From positions 7,634,625 to 7,698,624 of the forward strand of contig JAQFVV010012441.1 in NCBI GenBank assembly GCA_028023455.1: a stretch of 64,000 nt of DNA, given 5' to 3'. A program made the translations under genes and the position numbers. Below are positions 35,651-47,434 of the stretch, in pieces (the first letter of the stretch is position 1; the number at the start of each line of letters is the position of its first letter). The notes under the pieces were generated by a model. That model was not told where the DNA came from. It made no database searches and worked only from the letters and a program-made list of their open reading frames with translations. This DNA is from Epiperipatus broadwayi. Lineage: Eukaryota > Onychophora > Udeonychophora > Euonychophora > Peripatidae.

Positions 35651-35929
35651 ATGTGAAGGTGTGAATAATATAGAAAACCATAACTATTTAAATCTGCTTT
35701 AAAATTTAATATTCTTACATTGAGTTTCACTCTCTGATAAATTTATATATTTTTAAATTATTTTATTTTAAAAATCGATCTTTTTTTTTCTGTAAAAATG
35801 TTTTTTATTTTTTTTAAAAAGTAATTTTTACGACTTCTGTTTTATTTCAATCTTTCAAAACTGCTAAAAATCGTTCTGCCAGTATTTCTTTCTGATCTTC
35901 ATTAGTTTGAAAAGTAATTGTTTGTAAAA

Positions 35930-36470
35930 CTTTTTTTTATACTTTAAAATAATATTTCAAGCAACTTTTAAAGTAATACAAATTACATTTCTGTTTATAG
36001 ATCTTTTATTTTGCAAACGTGTTATTTTAAAAAGATAAATTTGAGTTTTGTTACATGCGCGAACAATAATTCGAAGATCTCTTACACAATAAATATTTTT
36101 AAATTACTGGAGAGAAAACAAATTAAACTCTCCTTTAAATATATTAAAAGATCTATTCAGTTCAAAAATAAATTTATTAAAATTAATATGTGTGCAAGCA
36201 ATAAAACATCAAACAGATTGTAGTGTGTGGTGATTTATTCAGTGTAAAAATCAACGTGTTATTTTAAAACTTTTTTATTTATAATTTCAAATAATATTTT
36301 CAGCAAGTTTTAAAATAATACACATTACATTTCAATTTAAAAATCTTTTATTTCACAAATATGTTATTTTAAAAAGATAAATTTGCGTTTTGTTACATGG
36401 GCGAACAATAATTCGAAGATCTCTTACACAATAAATATTTTTAAATTACTGGAGAGAAAACAATATTGCG
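35930..36470 (+). repeat. Two-copy tandem repeat, period about 342 bp
   Basis: The block with GTTATTTTAAAAAGATAAAT, GAACAATAATTCGAAGATCT and ATTACTGGAGAGAAAACAA occurs at about 36020-36121 and again at 36362-36463. Upstream parts (TAATATTTCAAGCAA / TAATATTTTCAGCAA) also repeat. The short open stretches here are products of the duplication and show no domain. Confidence 0.75.
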
Positions 36471-36476
36471 TTTTTG

Positions 36477-38768
36477 ATCTCTTCTTGTTACTCCAAATAT
36501 ACATCTCTCCATACTTCTTTGAGTGGTCTGAAGTCTGTATTGCTCTTCTATTAAGTATCCAAGTCTCAGATCCATAAGTAAGAACAGGTAAAACACATTT
36601 ATTAAAAATCTTTCTTTACAAACACATAGGCATATTTCCTTTTAGTATCAAGTTATTTTTTCTAAAAGCACTCCAACCAAGTTTAATTCTATGATTAATT
36701 TAATTCTATGATTAATTTAATCTGCATTATTAGCAAAAGCAACTACACCATCTAAAAAATTTTAATGACTTAAATAATCATTTACGTTCACTCCTTCAGC
36801 TTTCCATTTTAATCCACAAAATACTTCTTGCAGCACTGCTGTAAAACATTTTGGAGATATGGAGCCACCCTGTCTTACACACTTTTCAATGTTGACTTTT
36901 ACTGTATTATTATATAATCTAATTGTTGCTGTTCCATTTTTATAAATATTCTTTAAAATATGATGATATACCTTGATGATCCAATGGTTTAATCACTGAA
37001 GAAAAGTTTACATTCAAATGCCTTTTCATAATCTAGAAATCCAAAACATAATGGCAACTGATATTCATTTGTCCTTTCTATAATTTCTCTCAATCCCTGG
37101 ATATGATATTCTGTACTAAAACCACTTTTAAATCCAGTTTGTTCTCTTGGTTGGTGGAAATCCAATGTTCTCTGCAGACGAGTTGTAATTATCTTAGTAA
37201 AATTTTGTATGTAACTGATAAATGGCTGATAGGTCTGTAATTTCTAATATCTTCTTTATTACCTTTTTAAATATTAATATTAATACTGCATTTTTCCAAT
37301 CATCTGGCACATCTTTATCATTTAGACATTTAGTATATAACATTGCTAAAAAAAATTATATTTTTTCAACTGCTTCTTTTAATATATCAATTATAATTCT
37401 ACCATTACCTGGAGGCTTTTCTTTCTTCATATATTTAATTGTATGTCTCACTTCTTCATTTAAAATTATGGGGAATTCAAAAGATGTAATAGATATAGAA
37501 GGTATTTGTTCTTTATTACTATATAATTCTTGATAAAAGTCTTCTATCCATTTCATGATGTCATCTCTCTTTTTAGTAATAATTCCAGATTTTTTTCTTA
37601 TTGCAGATATAAATTTCCTACCAATACAAAAATATTGTTTTACACTCTTGAGACTTTCATTCTCTTCTACTGCTTTCCTTCCTAGTTCACAGTTATACTT
37701 TCTTATATCATTTTCAATTCTTTTCCACATCATTTTACAAAATTCGAGATATTCAATTCTTTTTAACACATCATTTTTGTATATCTTCATATTCGTTCTT
37801 TTCTTCAGAAATTCACTAGTCTCAGTAGAAATGTTATTGATTTTTGTTGCAGTGTTTAAAAGTGTATCAGTTGTTTTCATATTAATTTCATTCAAATGTG
37901 AATCATGTTCAAAATCTACTAATTCGTGAAACCTATTTGTAAGTTCTAATTTAAATTCATTAGAATGTTTCTGAAAATTAAGAATATCAACTGTAAATAT
38001 TGTTTTTCTTAATAATTTTTGTCTCTCTAGTTTTGCATTAACATGTATTTCACATCTTACTAATCGATGATCACTTCCTCTGTTAAATTTATTAAGAACA
38101 TTACAATCTTGAAATATGTAATTTCTGTTAGTCAAAATATAATCCAATTCTGCTGTACCTTCATTTGGATGCTTCCATGTCCATTTCCTTTTAACATTTT
38201 TCTCAAAATAATAATTCATCATATAAAGTTTTCCTTTTTCAGAAAACTCCACAAGTCTATGTCCTCTCTCATTTCTATTACCATAACCAAAATCACCTAC
38301 AGCACTTTCATCTTTCATTTATTTACCAATCCTAGCATTAAAGTCTCCCATAACAATTTTAAAATGTTGTTTACTCTGATCAAAAGCCTTTTGTGCATCC
38401 ATATAAAAATCTTCTACTACTTCATCACTTTGAGAACTTGTTGGGACATAAATCTGAATTATCTGTATTTGGTATCTGCTATTAAGTTGTATAATTAATC
38501 TAGCCACTCTGTCCAATCCACCATCAACCTCCACAATGTTGTTCTTCCACTTTTTATTTATAATGAATCCTACTCCACTTGTATTTCCAATATTTGTGCC
38601 TTTATAGTAGAATACATGTTCATTATTTAAAACAATTGTTTCTTCACCTTTTATTTTAACTTCACAAAGTCCAATAATGTCCCATTTAATATAAGACAGT
38701 TTTTCTTCTAACTCTTGCAATCTTCCTTCCCTTGAAAGTGATCTGCAGTTGTGAGTAATACCTAAATA
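36477..38768 (-). pseudogene. RTE-type LINE, endonuclease and RT, nearly intact N-terminal half
   Basis: Minus-strand reading begins near 38760 with NCRSLSREGRLQELEEKLS. It continues through an EEP endonuclease: GLCEVKIKG (catalytic Glu), IIQIYVPTSS, GDFNARIG (Asp, Asn), WTWKHP, LDYILTN and SDHRLVRCE (Ser-Asp-His), ending near 38040. A single TAA at 38319-38321 separates two long open pieces (38720-38322 and 38318-37356). The linker is followed by RT residues MKKEKPPGNG, then decayed RT with many shifts to about 36730 and a short post-RT block at 36477-36700 that matches 25140-25376 closely. About 200 bp between the FADD region and that block is missing compared with the other copy. It is inactive, but the endonuclease residues are all still readable. 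Confidence 0.88.
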
Positions 38769-38895
38769 AAAAAATTCATCATCAAATGGCAGCCTGGGTC
38801 CACAATCAGGGGATTCTTAGCACCTTCGGCCACCAACTGCTGCCTTGGTTGTTGACTTTACAGTCTCCTGGGAATAAGGGACATGATTTATTTTT
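38769..38895. other. Short unassigned spacer with higher GC content
   Basis: Contains GGCAGCCTGGGTCCACAATC and TTGGTTGTTGACTTTACAGT-type sequence. No match inside the window and no ORF. It separates the truncated RTE 5' end from the palindromic MITE. Confidence 0.4.
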
Positions 38896-39042
38896 AAACA
38901 ATTCAAAACAAAACAACACTCTCCATATAGTATTGCTCTTGTTAGCACAAGATGGCACTACTATATGGAGAGTGTTGTTTTGTTTTGAATTGTTTAATAA
39001 CAATTATTGTGCTAGTATGAGATAGTGATCATGTGATGTTTA
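38896..39042 (+). mobile_element. MITE M1, palindromic derivative
   Basis: 38896-38995 is an almost perfect 100-bp inverted repeat. AAACAATTCAAAACAAAACA begins it and the complementary TGTTTTGTTTTGAATTGTTT ends it, and the inner arms carry ACACTCTCCATATAG. The outer tail (TAATAACAATTATTGTGC, GATAGTGATCATGTGATGTT) is that of the copy at 32618. The internal M1 segment is missing, leaving only the joined ends. Confidence 0.8.
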
Positions 39043-39392
39043 ATGATTTATTTTTGTCTGTCATAATTGTATATATATATATGAAAAAAAATTTATCATT
39101 TACACAAGCATTCATTCGGCCTTATCAGGCAACTGAGAAGAAAGTCCATGGTGTTTCTTGATCTTAAACTCAGAGGTAAAAATCCAATAACCTCGTCATG
39201 CTGGCTAATGCATGTTGGTGAGCAGCCCATCCATGTTTATATACTATATGAATAATCACATAGTAATAACAGATGCAATGACAAGAACATATGGAGTGGA
39301 CATTAAGAATTTGCCCTCCTCAGTTCCTTTAAGGCCTCCACAAGAAATCGAAGGGTTTTCTTTCAATTAATAGCAAACTCCTTTCTGCAGCC
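39043..39392. other. Unassigned DNA left of the long inverted repeat
   Basis: Higher complexity than the surroundings (CGGCCTTATCAGGCAACTGA, GAGCAGCCCATCCATG), but without an ORF, a terminal repeat or a match elsewhere in the window that I could see. Confidence 0.35.
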
Positions 39393-40472
39393 AAAACAAG
39401 ATAAAAGGAATTATTCTTATACTGCACTTTTAGGACCCAAAGTAAATAATCTATGTACATATAAAAAAAATTAATAGAATTTTGTAGTCTGATAAATACA
39501 AAATACATTAGACCCAAGGAACTATAAAGGTAAATGCTACTTTATAGTTAATTCTGATTGATAATTTGGAACTAAGTTAAATGTCATTACTATCAGATCT
39601 ATGAAAATTTTTGTAAAGTTGAACTGGATCTCATTAAAGCAAAATTAACAATATCAAGTTGAGACCAAAAATAGAATGTAATTTTTATTATATGTGTAGT
39701 AAAAAAAAGTATTATAAAGTTTCTCAGTAATATCGAGACATATTCTCTATGCATAGTGGGTAAATGTACAGTTATTATAGATGATTGCAATAATAATTGA
39801 ATATTAAATGTGTAATGAAGCCACTGATGATATGAAAGAAATAGATCGGATATCTAGCTTCAAGAAAACTTAGATCATATAAGATTTTTTAAAGAGAATT
39901 CTCAAAAATTTATTTATAAACATATTAGAAAAAAATCTGTAATTAATCATGAATAAGTATATCACATGAACAATTGTTGTAAGTATGAAAATCTACTTAA
40001 GTAATTAAGAATGGCAATAAATTTGTAACCTCCTGAGTGCAGACAATTTCTTGCATTAATTCAAATCTTAATGATTAATCAAAGTAAATAATACTTTATT
40101 AGTTGATATTGTGAAATTGGTAAATATTTAAGTGTCTCTGTTGGGTGATATATATTAAAATTTGTCTATTTAAAAATTCATTTATAGATTCTTTAAACCA
40201 CCTAACTATTCATAAGCATTATATTAAAAAATATGTAGAGATTCTAAACAGTAAATAAATCCAAGTATATTTATTATCTCCTTTAAGTTTGCTACTGTTT
40301 TCTGATGGATCACAATCCCATAAGTTAATAATTGTTGAAATCTACCGAAAAATGCTGTGATACATCATAATGACAATTCTACAGATATCATTCAGGTATA
40401 ATTTTAAGTCACTATGAATTCTTTATGAACTTTCATTTTAGTATTGGTTATTAGAATTTGTTATAATCCTAC
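39393..40472 (+). repeat. Left arm of a kilobase-long inverted repeat
   Basis: Nearly all of this segment is found in inverted orientation at 42747-43821. Anchors in order include AAAACAAGAT.AAAGGAATTA, GGAACTATAAAGGTAAATGC, AATTTTTGTAAAGTTGAACT, AGTAATTAAG, TTTGTAACCTCCTGAGTG, GTGAAATTGGTAAATATTTA, TTGTTGGGTGATATA-type sequence and TTTTAGTA.TGGTTATTAGA. The best-conserved stretch (about 40013-40160) differs at roughly one base in fifteen, and small indels are scattered through the rest. The interior holds a Merlin transposase pseudogene. Confidence 0.85.
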
Positions 40473-40671
40473 AAATGGTCTAAATAGCACATTCAATGAG
40501 ACACATTACAATTTTTGCAACTGTAAAAAAGGACAACAAAATTTGAATGACTGTTATAATTTTTCAAAAATCTTTTTAAAATAACACATTTGTGAAATAG
40601 TAATTTCTACTAACTTTTATACTAATACAAATTGTATTTTGGTTTATAGATTTTTCAATATTTTATAAAAA

Positions 40672-41589
40672 ATGGCAAAGCTTCTTAAAGTCTGGTAATT
40701 GCCAGCCAGAGAAGAGGAAGCTATAGCATTTTTACAGACTGAAAACATTTTGCCACAGAACAGAAAATGTTCTTGCAGCAAAGACATGACTCTGCATTCT
40801 TATTGAAGATGGTGTTTTTATTGCAATGCCTGTGCCTGCAAGAAAAGTCATTCAATTCATGAAAGCACATGGTTCGAAAGCTCCAGGATCCCCTTAGTGA
40901 CAGATGTATGTCTCATATACTACTGGAATAGAGATGACCTTTCAGACCAATGTGCTCATGAAGATCTACAACTGTCCAGCAAGGCCTTAGTTAGCTGGAA
41001 CAATGAGATAAAAAAACTGTGCAGTGAAAACCTGTCATCTCGCATACGGCATCTAATCGGTGGTCCCAATAAAATTGTGGAGGTGGACAAAACCCTGTTT
41101 AGCAGGAATAAAAACCATCAGGGTTGTATGCTTTCCCTGCAAAGGATATTCAGAAGTGTGTGCTGTGACACAGGGTAATGCTTTGGCATGTGTTCCATGT
41201 AGATCTGCAAGCACACTACTTCAACCCATATGTGACAACATATGGGCAGGATCCACTATATACTCAGACTGCTGGAAGAGCTACAGGATGTCTGACCTTG
41301 AGGATGCAGATTTTAGCCACATGAAGTCAACCATTCCTACAACTTTGTTGACCTGACAACTGGCACTCACACACAGAACATTGAGCATCTGTGGGAGCTG
41401 TTAAAGTGGTGTAACAAAAAACAGCATGGCACAGCCCACCAAAATCTCAACAACTATCTAGTGGAATTCATGTGGCGATGCTTACACAAGGGAGATTTGT
41501 TCTGTGTCTTTCTAGCAGAAATATGTCTGCAACTGTTGGATGGTGATTCAACTCCTGCAGAGGTACTTTTTTGTAGATGTGTTTTATAG
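40672..41589 (+). pseudogene. Merlin / IS1595-type transposase pseudogene (ISXO2-like DDE domain)
   Basis: Merlin transposases cut and paste DNA with a DDE catalytic domain related to bacterial IS1016/IS1595. From the ATG at 40672, the frame has two early stops but still shows a Cys-rich zinc ribbon (CSCSKDMTLH, then FYCNACACKKSHSI). The domain continues with SSKALVSWNNEI and VEVDKTLFSR (Asp at 41086-41088). It shifts to the next frame for LLQPICDNIWAGSTIYSDCW (Asp at 41267-41269), then returns to the first frame at 41326 for VNHSYNFVDLTTGTHTQNIE (Glu at 41383-41385) and YLVEFMWR, ending at TAG 41587-41589. All three acidic residues persist despite two frameshifts and at least two stops. The pseudogene sits between kilobase-long inverted repeats that probably belong to the same element. 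Confidence 0.9.
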
Positions 41590-42746
41590 TAATGAAATGG
41601 TATGTATTAATGTCTATATTGATTTAATTTTTGTTTTGTTTTTTTATTTTTTAGAACTCAACAAGACGCAACTAACATTGCAGGTGTTCTTTTTTTTTTC
41701 TTTAAAATGGTTTTTTTTCTTAATAAACTTGTTATTTTTCCATTAAAATTGTCTTCATTTTCATTAAAATAGTTATTTTACAATTGCATATCTTACGGCT
41801 TGCTTGAAAAGTGTATGTGTGTGTGGAGGGGGGTGGGTAAATATTATAATTTTTCAAATGTCAAATAAGTCTATTATGTTTTCAATATAATTTTTATTTA
41901 ACAGTTGAACTGTGTGTGTATATCTCATAGTGTATGTGTGTATTGGCCATATGTAATTTTGGGGATTACAATGGGAAGCTAAAGGAATGAAAGTAAATGG
42001 TTGACATATAATATCAAGACTGCATTCTTCTTAAAGACAAAATTATTTCCTAAATTCTAACTTCTACAATGATCCTGATATCTCCACTATATCTTCACTA
42101 AATCATCTAACCATATTACTCAATTAACCTATTGTGACAATAAAACCTAGAGCTTAACTTTTTACTTATGGATTCAGCCTTGCTTGTGGTAACCATAATG
42201 AATATTAAAGATATTAATCCACAATTAAAAGTTCACAAACTAAATTTTTTTCTGTTTTAATTCATTTGCTTTTCAATAATGTACAATTCTGAAACATGGT
42301 CATATTTTGGCTTATTCAAAAAAATAGATAAATGACAGACCAGGAATGGGCATCATTATCTTGTTTAATTTGAAAAATGTCTCTGGTCTGATTTATCTTT
42401 AAAAATTATTGGCTTTGTTATAATTATACATGTATTCAAATATTAATATTACTTTCCTGACATTTTCATAATACATCATTAAAACCAAAGATGTCATTAT
42501 ATTTATTTTTCAATTTCACAATGTAATAAACTCTAAATGATTACATGCATTTTCCATGCAACATTTATGCAAACTATCATTTTTATTCCACTTCTCAGTA
42601 CTAAACAGTTCTTACGATTGTAATGTTGACAATTTCTCAGCCTCATTACTTGATCGCCTATTTCTCTCTTCATCACTTGCAGCAGTCTGCATAAGTAAAG
42701 TCCATTCTTTTTTTTCCTCTGATATTATATGATCAATCTTAGATTA
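41590..42746. other. Non-coding 3' part of the Merlin element interior
   Basis: After the transposase come an A/T-rich stretch with AATAAACTTG at about 41719, which may be its polyadenylation signal, and a GTGTGTGTGGAGGGGGGTGG run near 41817. No further ORF is seen before the right inverted arm. Confidence 0.4.
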
Positions 42747-43821
42747 CGATTATAACAAAATCTAATAACCATTACTAAAATAAAGGTTCATAAAGGATTC
42801 GTAATGTCTTAAAATTATACCTGAATGATATCTCTAGAATTGTCATTATGATGTATTATAGCATTTTTCAGTGCATTTCAACAATTATTAACATATGGGT
42901 TGTGTTCAAACAGAAAATAGTGGCAAACTTAAAGGAGTTAATAAATATACTTGAATTTATTTACTGGTTAGAATCTCTACAGATTTTCTAATATAATATT
43001 TCAGAGTAGTTAGGTGGTTTAATGAATTTATAAATGAATTTTTAAATAGACAAATTTTAATATATATCACCCAACAGGGACACTTAAATATTTACCAATT
43101 TCACAATATCAATTAATAAACTATAGTTTACTTTGATTAATCATTAAGATTTGATTTAATGCAAGAAATTTTCTACACTCAGGAGGTTACAAATTTATTG
43201 CCATCCTTAATTACTTAAGTAGATTTTCATACTTGCAACAACTGTTTATATGATATACTTATTCATGATGAATTACAGATTTTTTCTGTTTATTAATCAA
43301 TTTTGAAAATTCTCTTTAAAAAATCTTATATCTTTTAAGTTTTTTTGAAGCTAGATATCCAACCTATTTCTTCCATACCATCAGTGGCTTCATTACACAT
43401 TTAATATTCAATTCTTATTGCAATCATCTACAATAACTTTGTGTACATTTACCCACTATGGCTATAGAATATGTCCAGATATTATTGAGAACCTTTATAA
43501 TTCTTTTTTTTTTTGCTAGACATATAATAAAAATGACATTCTATTTTTGGTTTTAACTTAAGACTGTAATTTTGCTTTTCTGAGATTCAGTTCAACTTTA
43601 CAAAAATTTTCATAGATCTGATAGAAATGACATTTAGCTTAATTCCAAATTATCAATCAGTATTAACTATAAAGTAGCATTTACCTTTATAGTTCCTTGG
43701 TTCTAATGTATTTTGTACTTATCCAACTAAAAAATTCTATTATTTTTTTTTATATATACATAGATTATTTACTTAAGGTCCTAAAACTGCAATATAAGAA
43801 TAATTCCTTTGATCTTGTTTT
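42747..43821 (-). repeat. Right arm of the kilobase-long inverted repeat
   Basis: Inverted counterpart of 39393-40472. The shared outer limit is ATCTTGTTTT at 43812-43821 and the inner limit is near GATTATAACAAAATCTAATA. Flanking bases outside the arms give no convincing target duplication, so the true element ends may lie slightly inside or outside these limits. Confidence 0.85.
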
Positions 43822-45894
43822 ACTTTAATATGCAAATTTATTTAAACTTTTTCTACCATTATTAAAAATAAATATGTATTGATTAGCTTTTGCAGATAAT
43901 GTACTTATCTCATGATAAACCAATAACCTTCAATTACTGAACAAGTAATTAATCGTTTCTCAACTGTATCCAGCATCACATGACTCTCATTTTGATGGTT
44001 CTATCATAAAATAAATAAAGTGACCTATTGCAAAAAATTCTAATTAGATTTCATCTTTCATTGATAAATCCTGAGCATGGAAAGTATCTAAAAAAAAGTA
44101 TTGCCTTTACTTTTTTCAAAATTCTTTCATAATGTGTAGACATTCATCTAGATATATCTTATATCAAAATTAACAAAACTTGTAACAGCATAATTATGGA
44201 ACAAATTAACTCATTGTTAAGCTCTTATAATAAGTAACATTACTTTTACAAGCTGTGGTGATATTACTAATTCAATAATGAAAGTAAAAAACAGCGCACT
44301 GGCAAAGACAGTACTATCAGGCTTCTGAATTTTAGGCTATTAAATTCATATATAATTTTCAATGATCTTTCAATTTTGACAGGCAATTCTTCCAAATTAT
44401 TTATGAGGACAAATAGTTTTAATTTTAACAGGTGTACATTCAGTGTTGCTCTTAATAATTTAAATGCAATTGATATTAAATGTATATATTTTTAACCTGC
44501 AACTTAAATCTGTGGATGACACTTTCTCACATATCTTGAATTACTGTCCTATCTTCATTAATTTACATCTTGTGTTGTTTCCTTCAAAACAGAATCTTTT
44601 TGCTATAAGTACAGGTATTGTCATTAGCTTTTGCATTTTGCTCTAAATCTTTTTTTTCCTGAGTCTGTATTTTAAGTGTACAGAAGAATAAAAGCAGAAT
44701 TGATTTTCTTACAAAACATCTGTAGTAAAGTTAGTGATTAAAGCTTGAATGTCCATTGTCTTTGTCAGTATTAAGATCATATTATAACTTCATAAGCAAA
44801 CCGATTGGATTGATTAGTATTAATTATTTATTCTATGACACACAGCATAATACAGACTCATGCATAATGTGTTAATTTAAAAAGATATGGAAAAATCCAT
44901 CATTAATGTATAACTTTAATTATCATTCCAAAACATTTTGTATTTATCATTTAAAATTTCATATCATCAATTTTTATCATTCAATCATTTGAGTAAGGAA
45001 GCAAGCAGAGATAAAACATAATTAATTAATAGAATTAGTTATTTTTATTTTGGCAAAATAAAACAGAGATAATTAATAGAATTCTTTACTTCATTTTTGC
45101 AAAGACAGAATATGTTTAATTAATGGAGTTATTTATTAATGGAGTTATTTATTTCATTCTTAGCTTTCAAATTCCTTTTACTTATTTTTTAGTTAATGTG
45201 CATTTGAAATAAAATGCAAAATTTTAGTTTTATGTTATAATTGAATATAAATGTTTGACCATATGTTGGTTTTCATAGACTTATCAACTAATTGATAATT
45301 TAAGAGTGCTAAAAATAAGATGTTGAACATAGGGTAAAATTTTGTAGTTTATTGTTTGAAGTTTAGGACTATACTACTTCAATTCTATAAGTTTATCAGA
45401 AGTGACTGATAACTGAAAACAATTTTTGCAGTAAAATGTAAAGATTTTATTTTGGTTCATTATTTAGTGTTAAAAATATAATGTGTTTCATAGATCTATC
45501 AGGATGTTTTGATAGATGAAATGTGTCAGATTTGAAATTATTATATTGTGTTATCTATTCTTATGTAAATTTTAACCAGTGCTGCTAACTACATCCAAAA
45601 CTTGTAGTGTACCAATGAGAAAAAAATTAAATGTTTGCTTAACTATTTTCTAATTTTGTTAATAAATGTTTTATTATTCAAAATTGTATTTAGAATGCTT
45701 CTTTAACATACATTTGTATTTCATATTTCCACACATGCTCACACATTTATTTTATCTAATATGATATAATTGTATTTTCATTTAATTTAATGATAAACAT
45801 CCAGCTATGATGATATTGATTTCCTTGATCCAAGCACTATATGAGATGTCAATTATTTACTGATTTTCTAAAAAGGTTTTATCATTTAGTAATT
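43822..45894. other. Gene-poor AT-rich DNA
   Basis: No gene is recognised. At 45010-45160 short blocks (TTAATTAATAGAATT, AATGGAGTTATTTATT) are repeated imperfectly. The 60-codon open stretch at 44464 has no domain. Confidence 0.4.
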
Positions 45895-46286
45895 GTTTAG
45901 ATCAGCGTTTCCCAACCTTTTTTGGCTCGCGTATCACTTGGTAGTACATCACGCTAAATTGTACCACTTCGTAAAAATGATTGTATTTTGTGAAATTTAT
46001 TGCGAGTGTGTTATTTTATTTGCATTATAAATATTATAGGGTGACCATGTATTCACATCACAATGAGACAAATTACATTGAAACACGCTTAAACGATTAT
46101 AAACTCACTGAAAATATAAATTCACTGTAACATATATATATATATATATGTGTTTATTCAAAGTTTCATATTTATCTACTATTTTGTCATATTTCGTTTA
46201 CTAATAAATGGTTTTAATAAAAACACAAAATTATAAAAAACCAATTAATATATTTTATCATAATCAAATATTTTTATAATATAAAT

Positions 46287-46980
46287 TTAATGAGATCCTT
46301 GTGCTTGTTTCGAAAAACATAATTTTTTGAAATTTGGTTCAAAAGATGTGAGGTATACCCTTAAGTCTACAGCTGCATTCAATTTGTTTCAATACTTTTT
46401 TTTTTTTTAAATATATGAAGAAAAAGCTCTTTCTCTACTAATTTCATACTAGTAAATGGTAATAATAATTTAAGAGCTTTCTCAGAAAGTTGTACATAAT
46501 CTTTAATGTTTAACCAAAATTAATTAGATTGTGTCGATAATTCTATTAAATTTTCTTTCTCTTTTATTGATAATGATGTAGCTTTTTCTAAATGTTCTTC
46601 ATAGAAGGGGTTTGAAATCCACTTATCATTTGTGTTTTCGGGTTTTGCAAAATATTCCATTAAAGACAATTTTAATCCTGTTAAATGTGCTTTTATATTT
46701 TCTCGTATATCTTTAGACAGACTAACCTTATTTTCAAACAAAAAAATATGTAGAGTTTTGAATACTTTCGGTTGATTGTTTTCAATACACTGCTTCCAAA
46801 AATCTAATTTCTTAATCATATTTTCAATTTTATCATTAACATTAAAGATCGTTATCGAGTTGTTCTGAGGTGTCAAATTTAAGTTATTTATTTGCAAAAA
46901 AATATCAGTTAAATATGCAATCACCTGAATGAAGCCAACCAAAATCATACAATTTCGAAGAAAGATCAAAAGAATTGTCT
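46287..46980 (-). pseudogene. C-terminal hAT transposase fragment (ZBED/FAM200-like)
   Basis: A 149-codon open stretch (46969-46520, minus) contains IAYLTDIFLQINNLNLTPQ, KLDFWKQCIE, FENKVSLSKDIRENIKAHL and WISNPF. These are landmarks of the hAT transposase lineage that gave rise to the ZBED and FAM200 genes; the usual LQG after LNL is changed to TPQ. Further frames to 46287 read SEKALKLLLPF and LRVYLTSFEPNFKKL then SKQAQGSH and a stop, the expected hAT C-terminus. The region with the BED finger and the first catalytic Asp is gone. At least two frame changes separate the blocks. It cannot encode an active enzyme. Confidence 0.8.
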
Positions 46981-47364
46981 TAAAAAAAAAACTGTCCTTC
47001 TTGTCTAAATTCGAATAAGCGGGTTATATGGGGATCAATGAATTTTAATAAACAAAGACGATACAATCACAAACAATAACCTGTCACTTGTAAGCTGTGC
47101 GGGGAAGTGAACAAGAGTACAGCACCATGACAACAGTGGCGGCAATATCTCAAGTTACTAATGGCTAACGGCTAAATTTAAAAATGCACTCCAAAAAAAC
47201 GATATCGATTGCTGGATTTTCGATCATCGACTGTACATATTAACAACTTTACTGTATAATATTATTAATTAAAATAATTTTTATGAATTATAGGAAAAAA
47301 CGTTTCTATGATATTTTTATGATTTGATTTTTTTTATGTCTGCCATTATTGATTATTTTTCGCG

Positions 47365-47410
47365 TACCACCAACCAGCAACTCGCGTACCACCAGTGGTA
47401 CGCGTACCAC
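47365..47410. promoter_or_regulatory. Sub-terminal CGCGTACCAC motif cluster of the hAT element
   Basis: CGCGTACCAC is found three times in about 50 bp next to the right end, once overlapping a palindromic GTGGTACGCGTACCAC. A degenerate copy (GCGTATCACTTGGTAGTAC) lies at the left end near 45930. Repeated sub-terminal motifs are known transposase-binding sites in hAT elements such as Ac; here the role is inferred. Confidence 0.6.
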
Positions 47411-47434
47411 AGGTTGGGAAACGCTGGTTTAGAT

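Larger units (their letters stand above)
45903..47426 (-). mobile_element. hAT element with exact 8-bp target duplication
   Basis: The ends are CAGCGTTTCCCAACCT and its exact 16-bp inverted complement, a typical hAT (Charlie-type) terminus. GTTTAGAT directly flanks both sides (45895-45902 and 47427-47434), the 8-bp target duplication expected of hAT insertion. At 1524 bp it is internally deleted: it keeps only a C-terminal transposase fragment on the minus strand (46287-46980) and its sub-terminal regions. The intact ends and duplication make this the best-defined element in the window. Confidence 0.95.

Noticed and set aside
37222-38498. Plus-strand ORFs of 103, 124 and 143 codons
   Set aside because: They are antisense shadows of the RTE endonuclease/RT frame on the minus strand.
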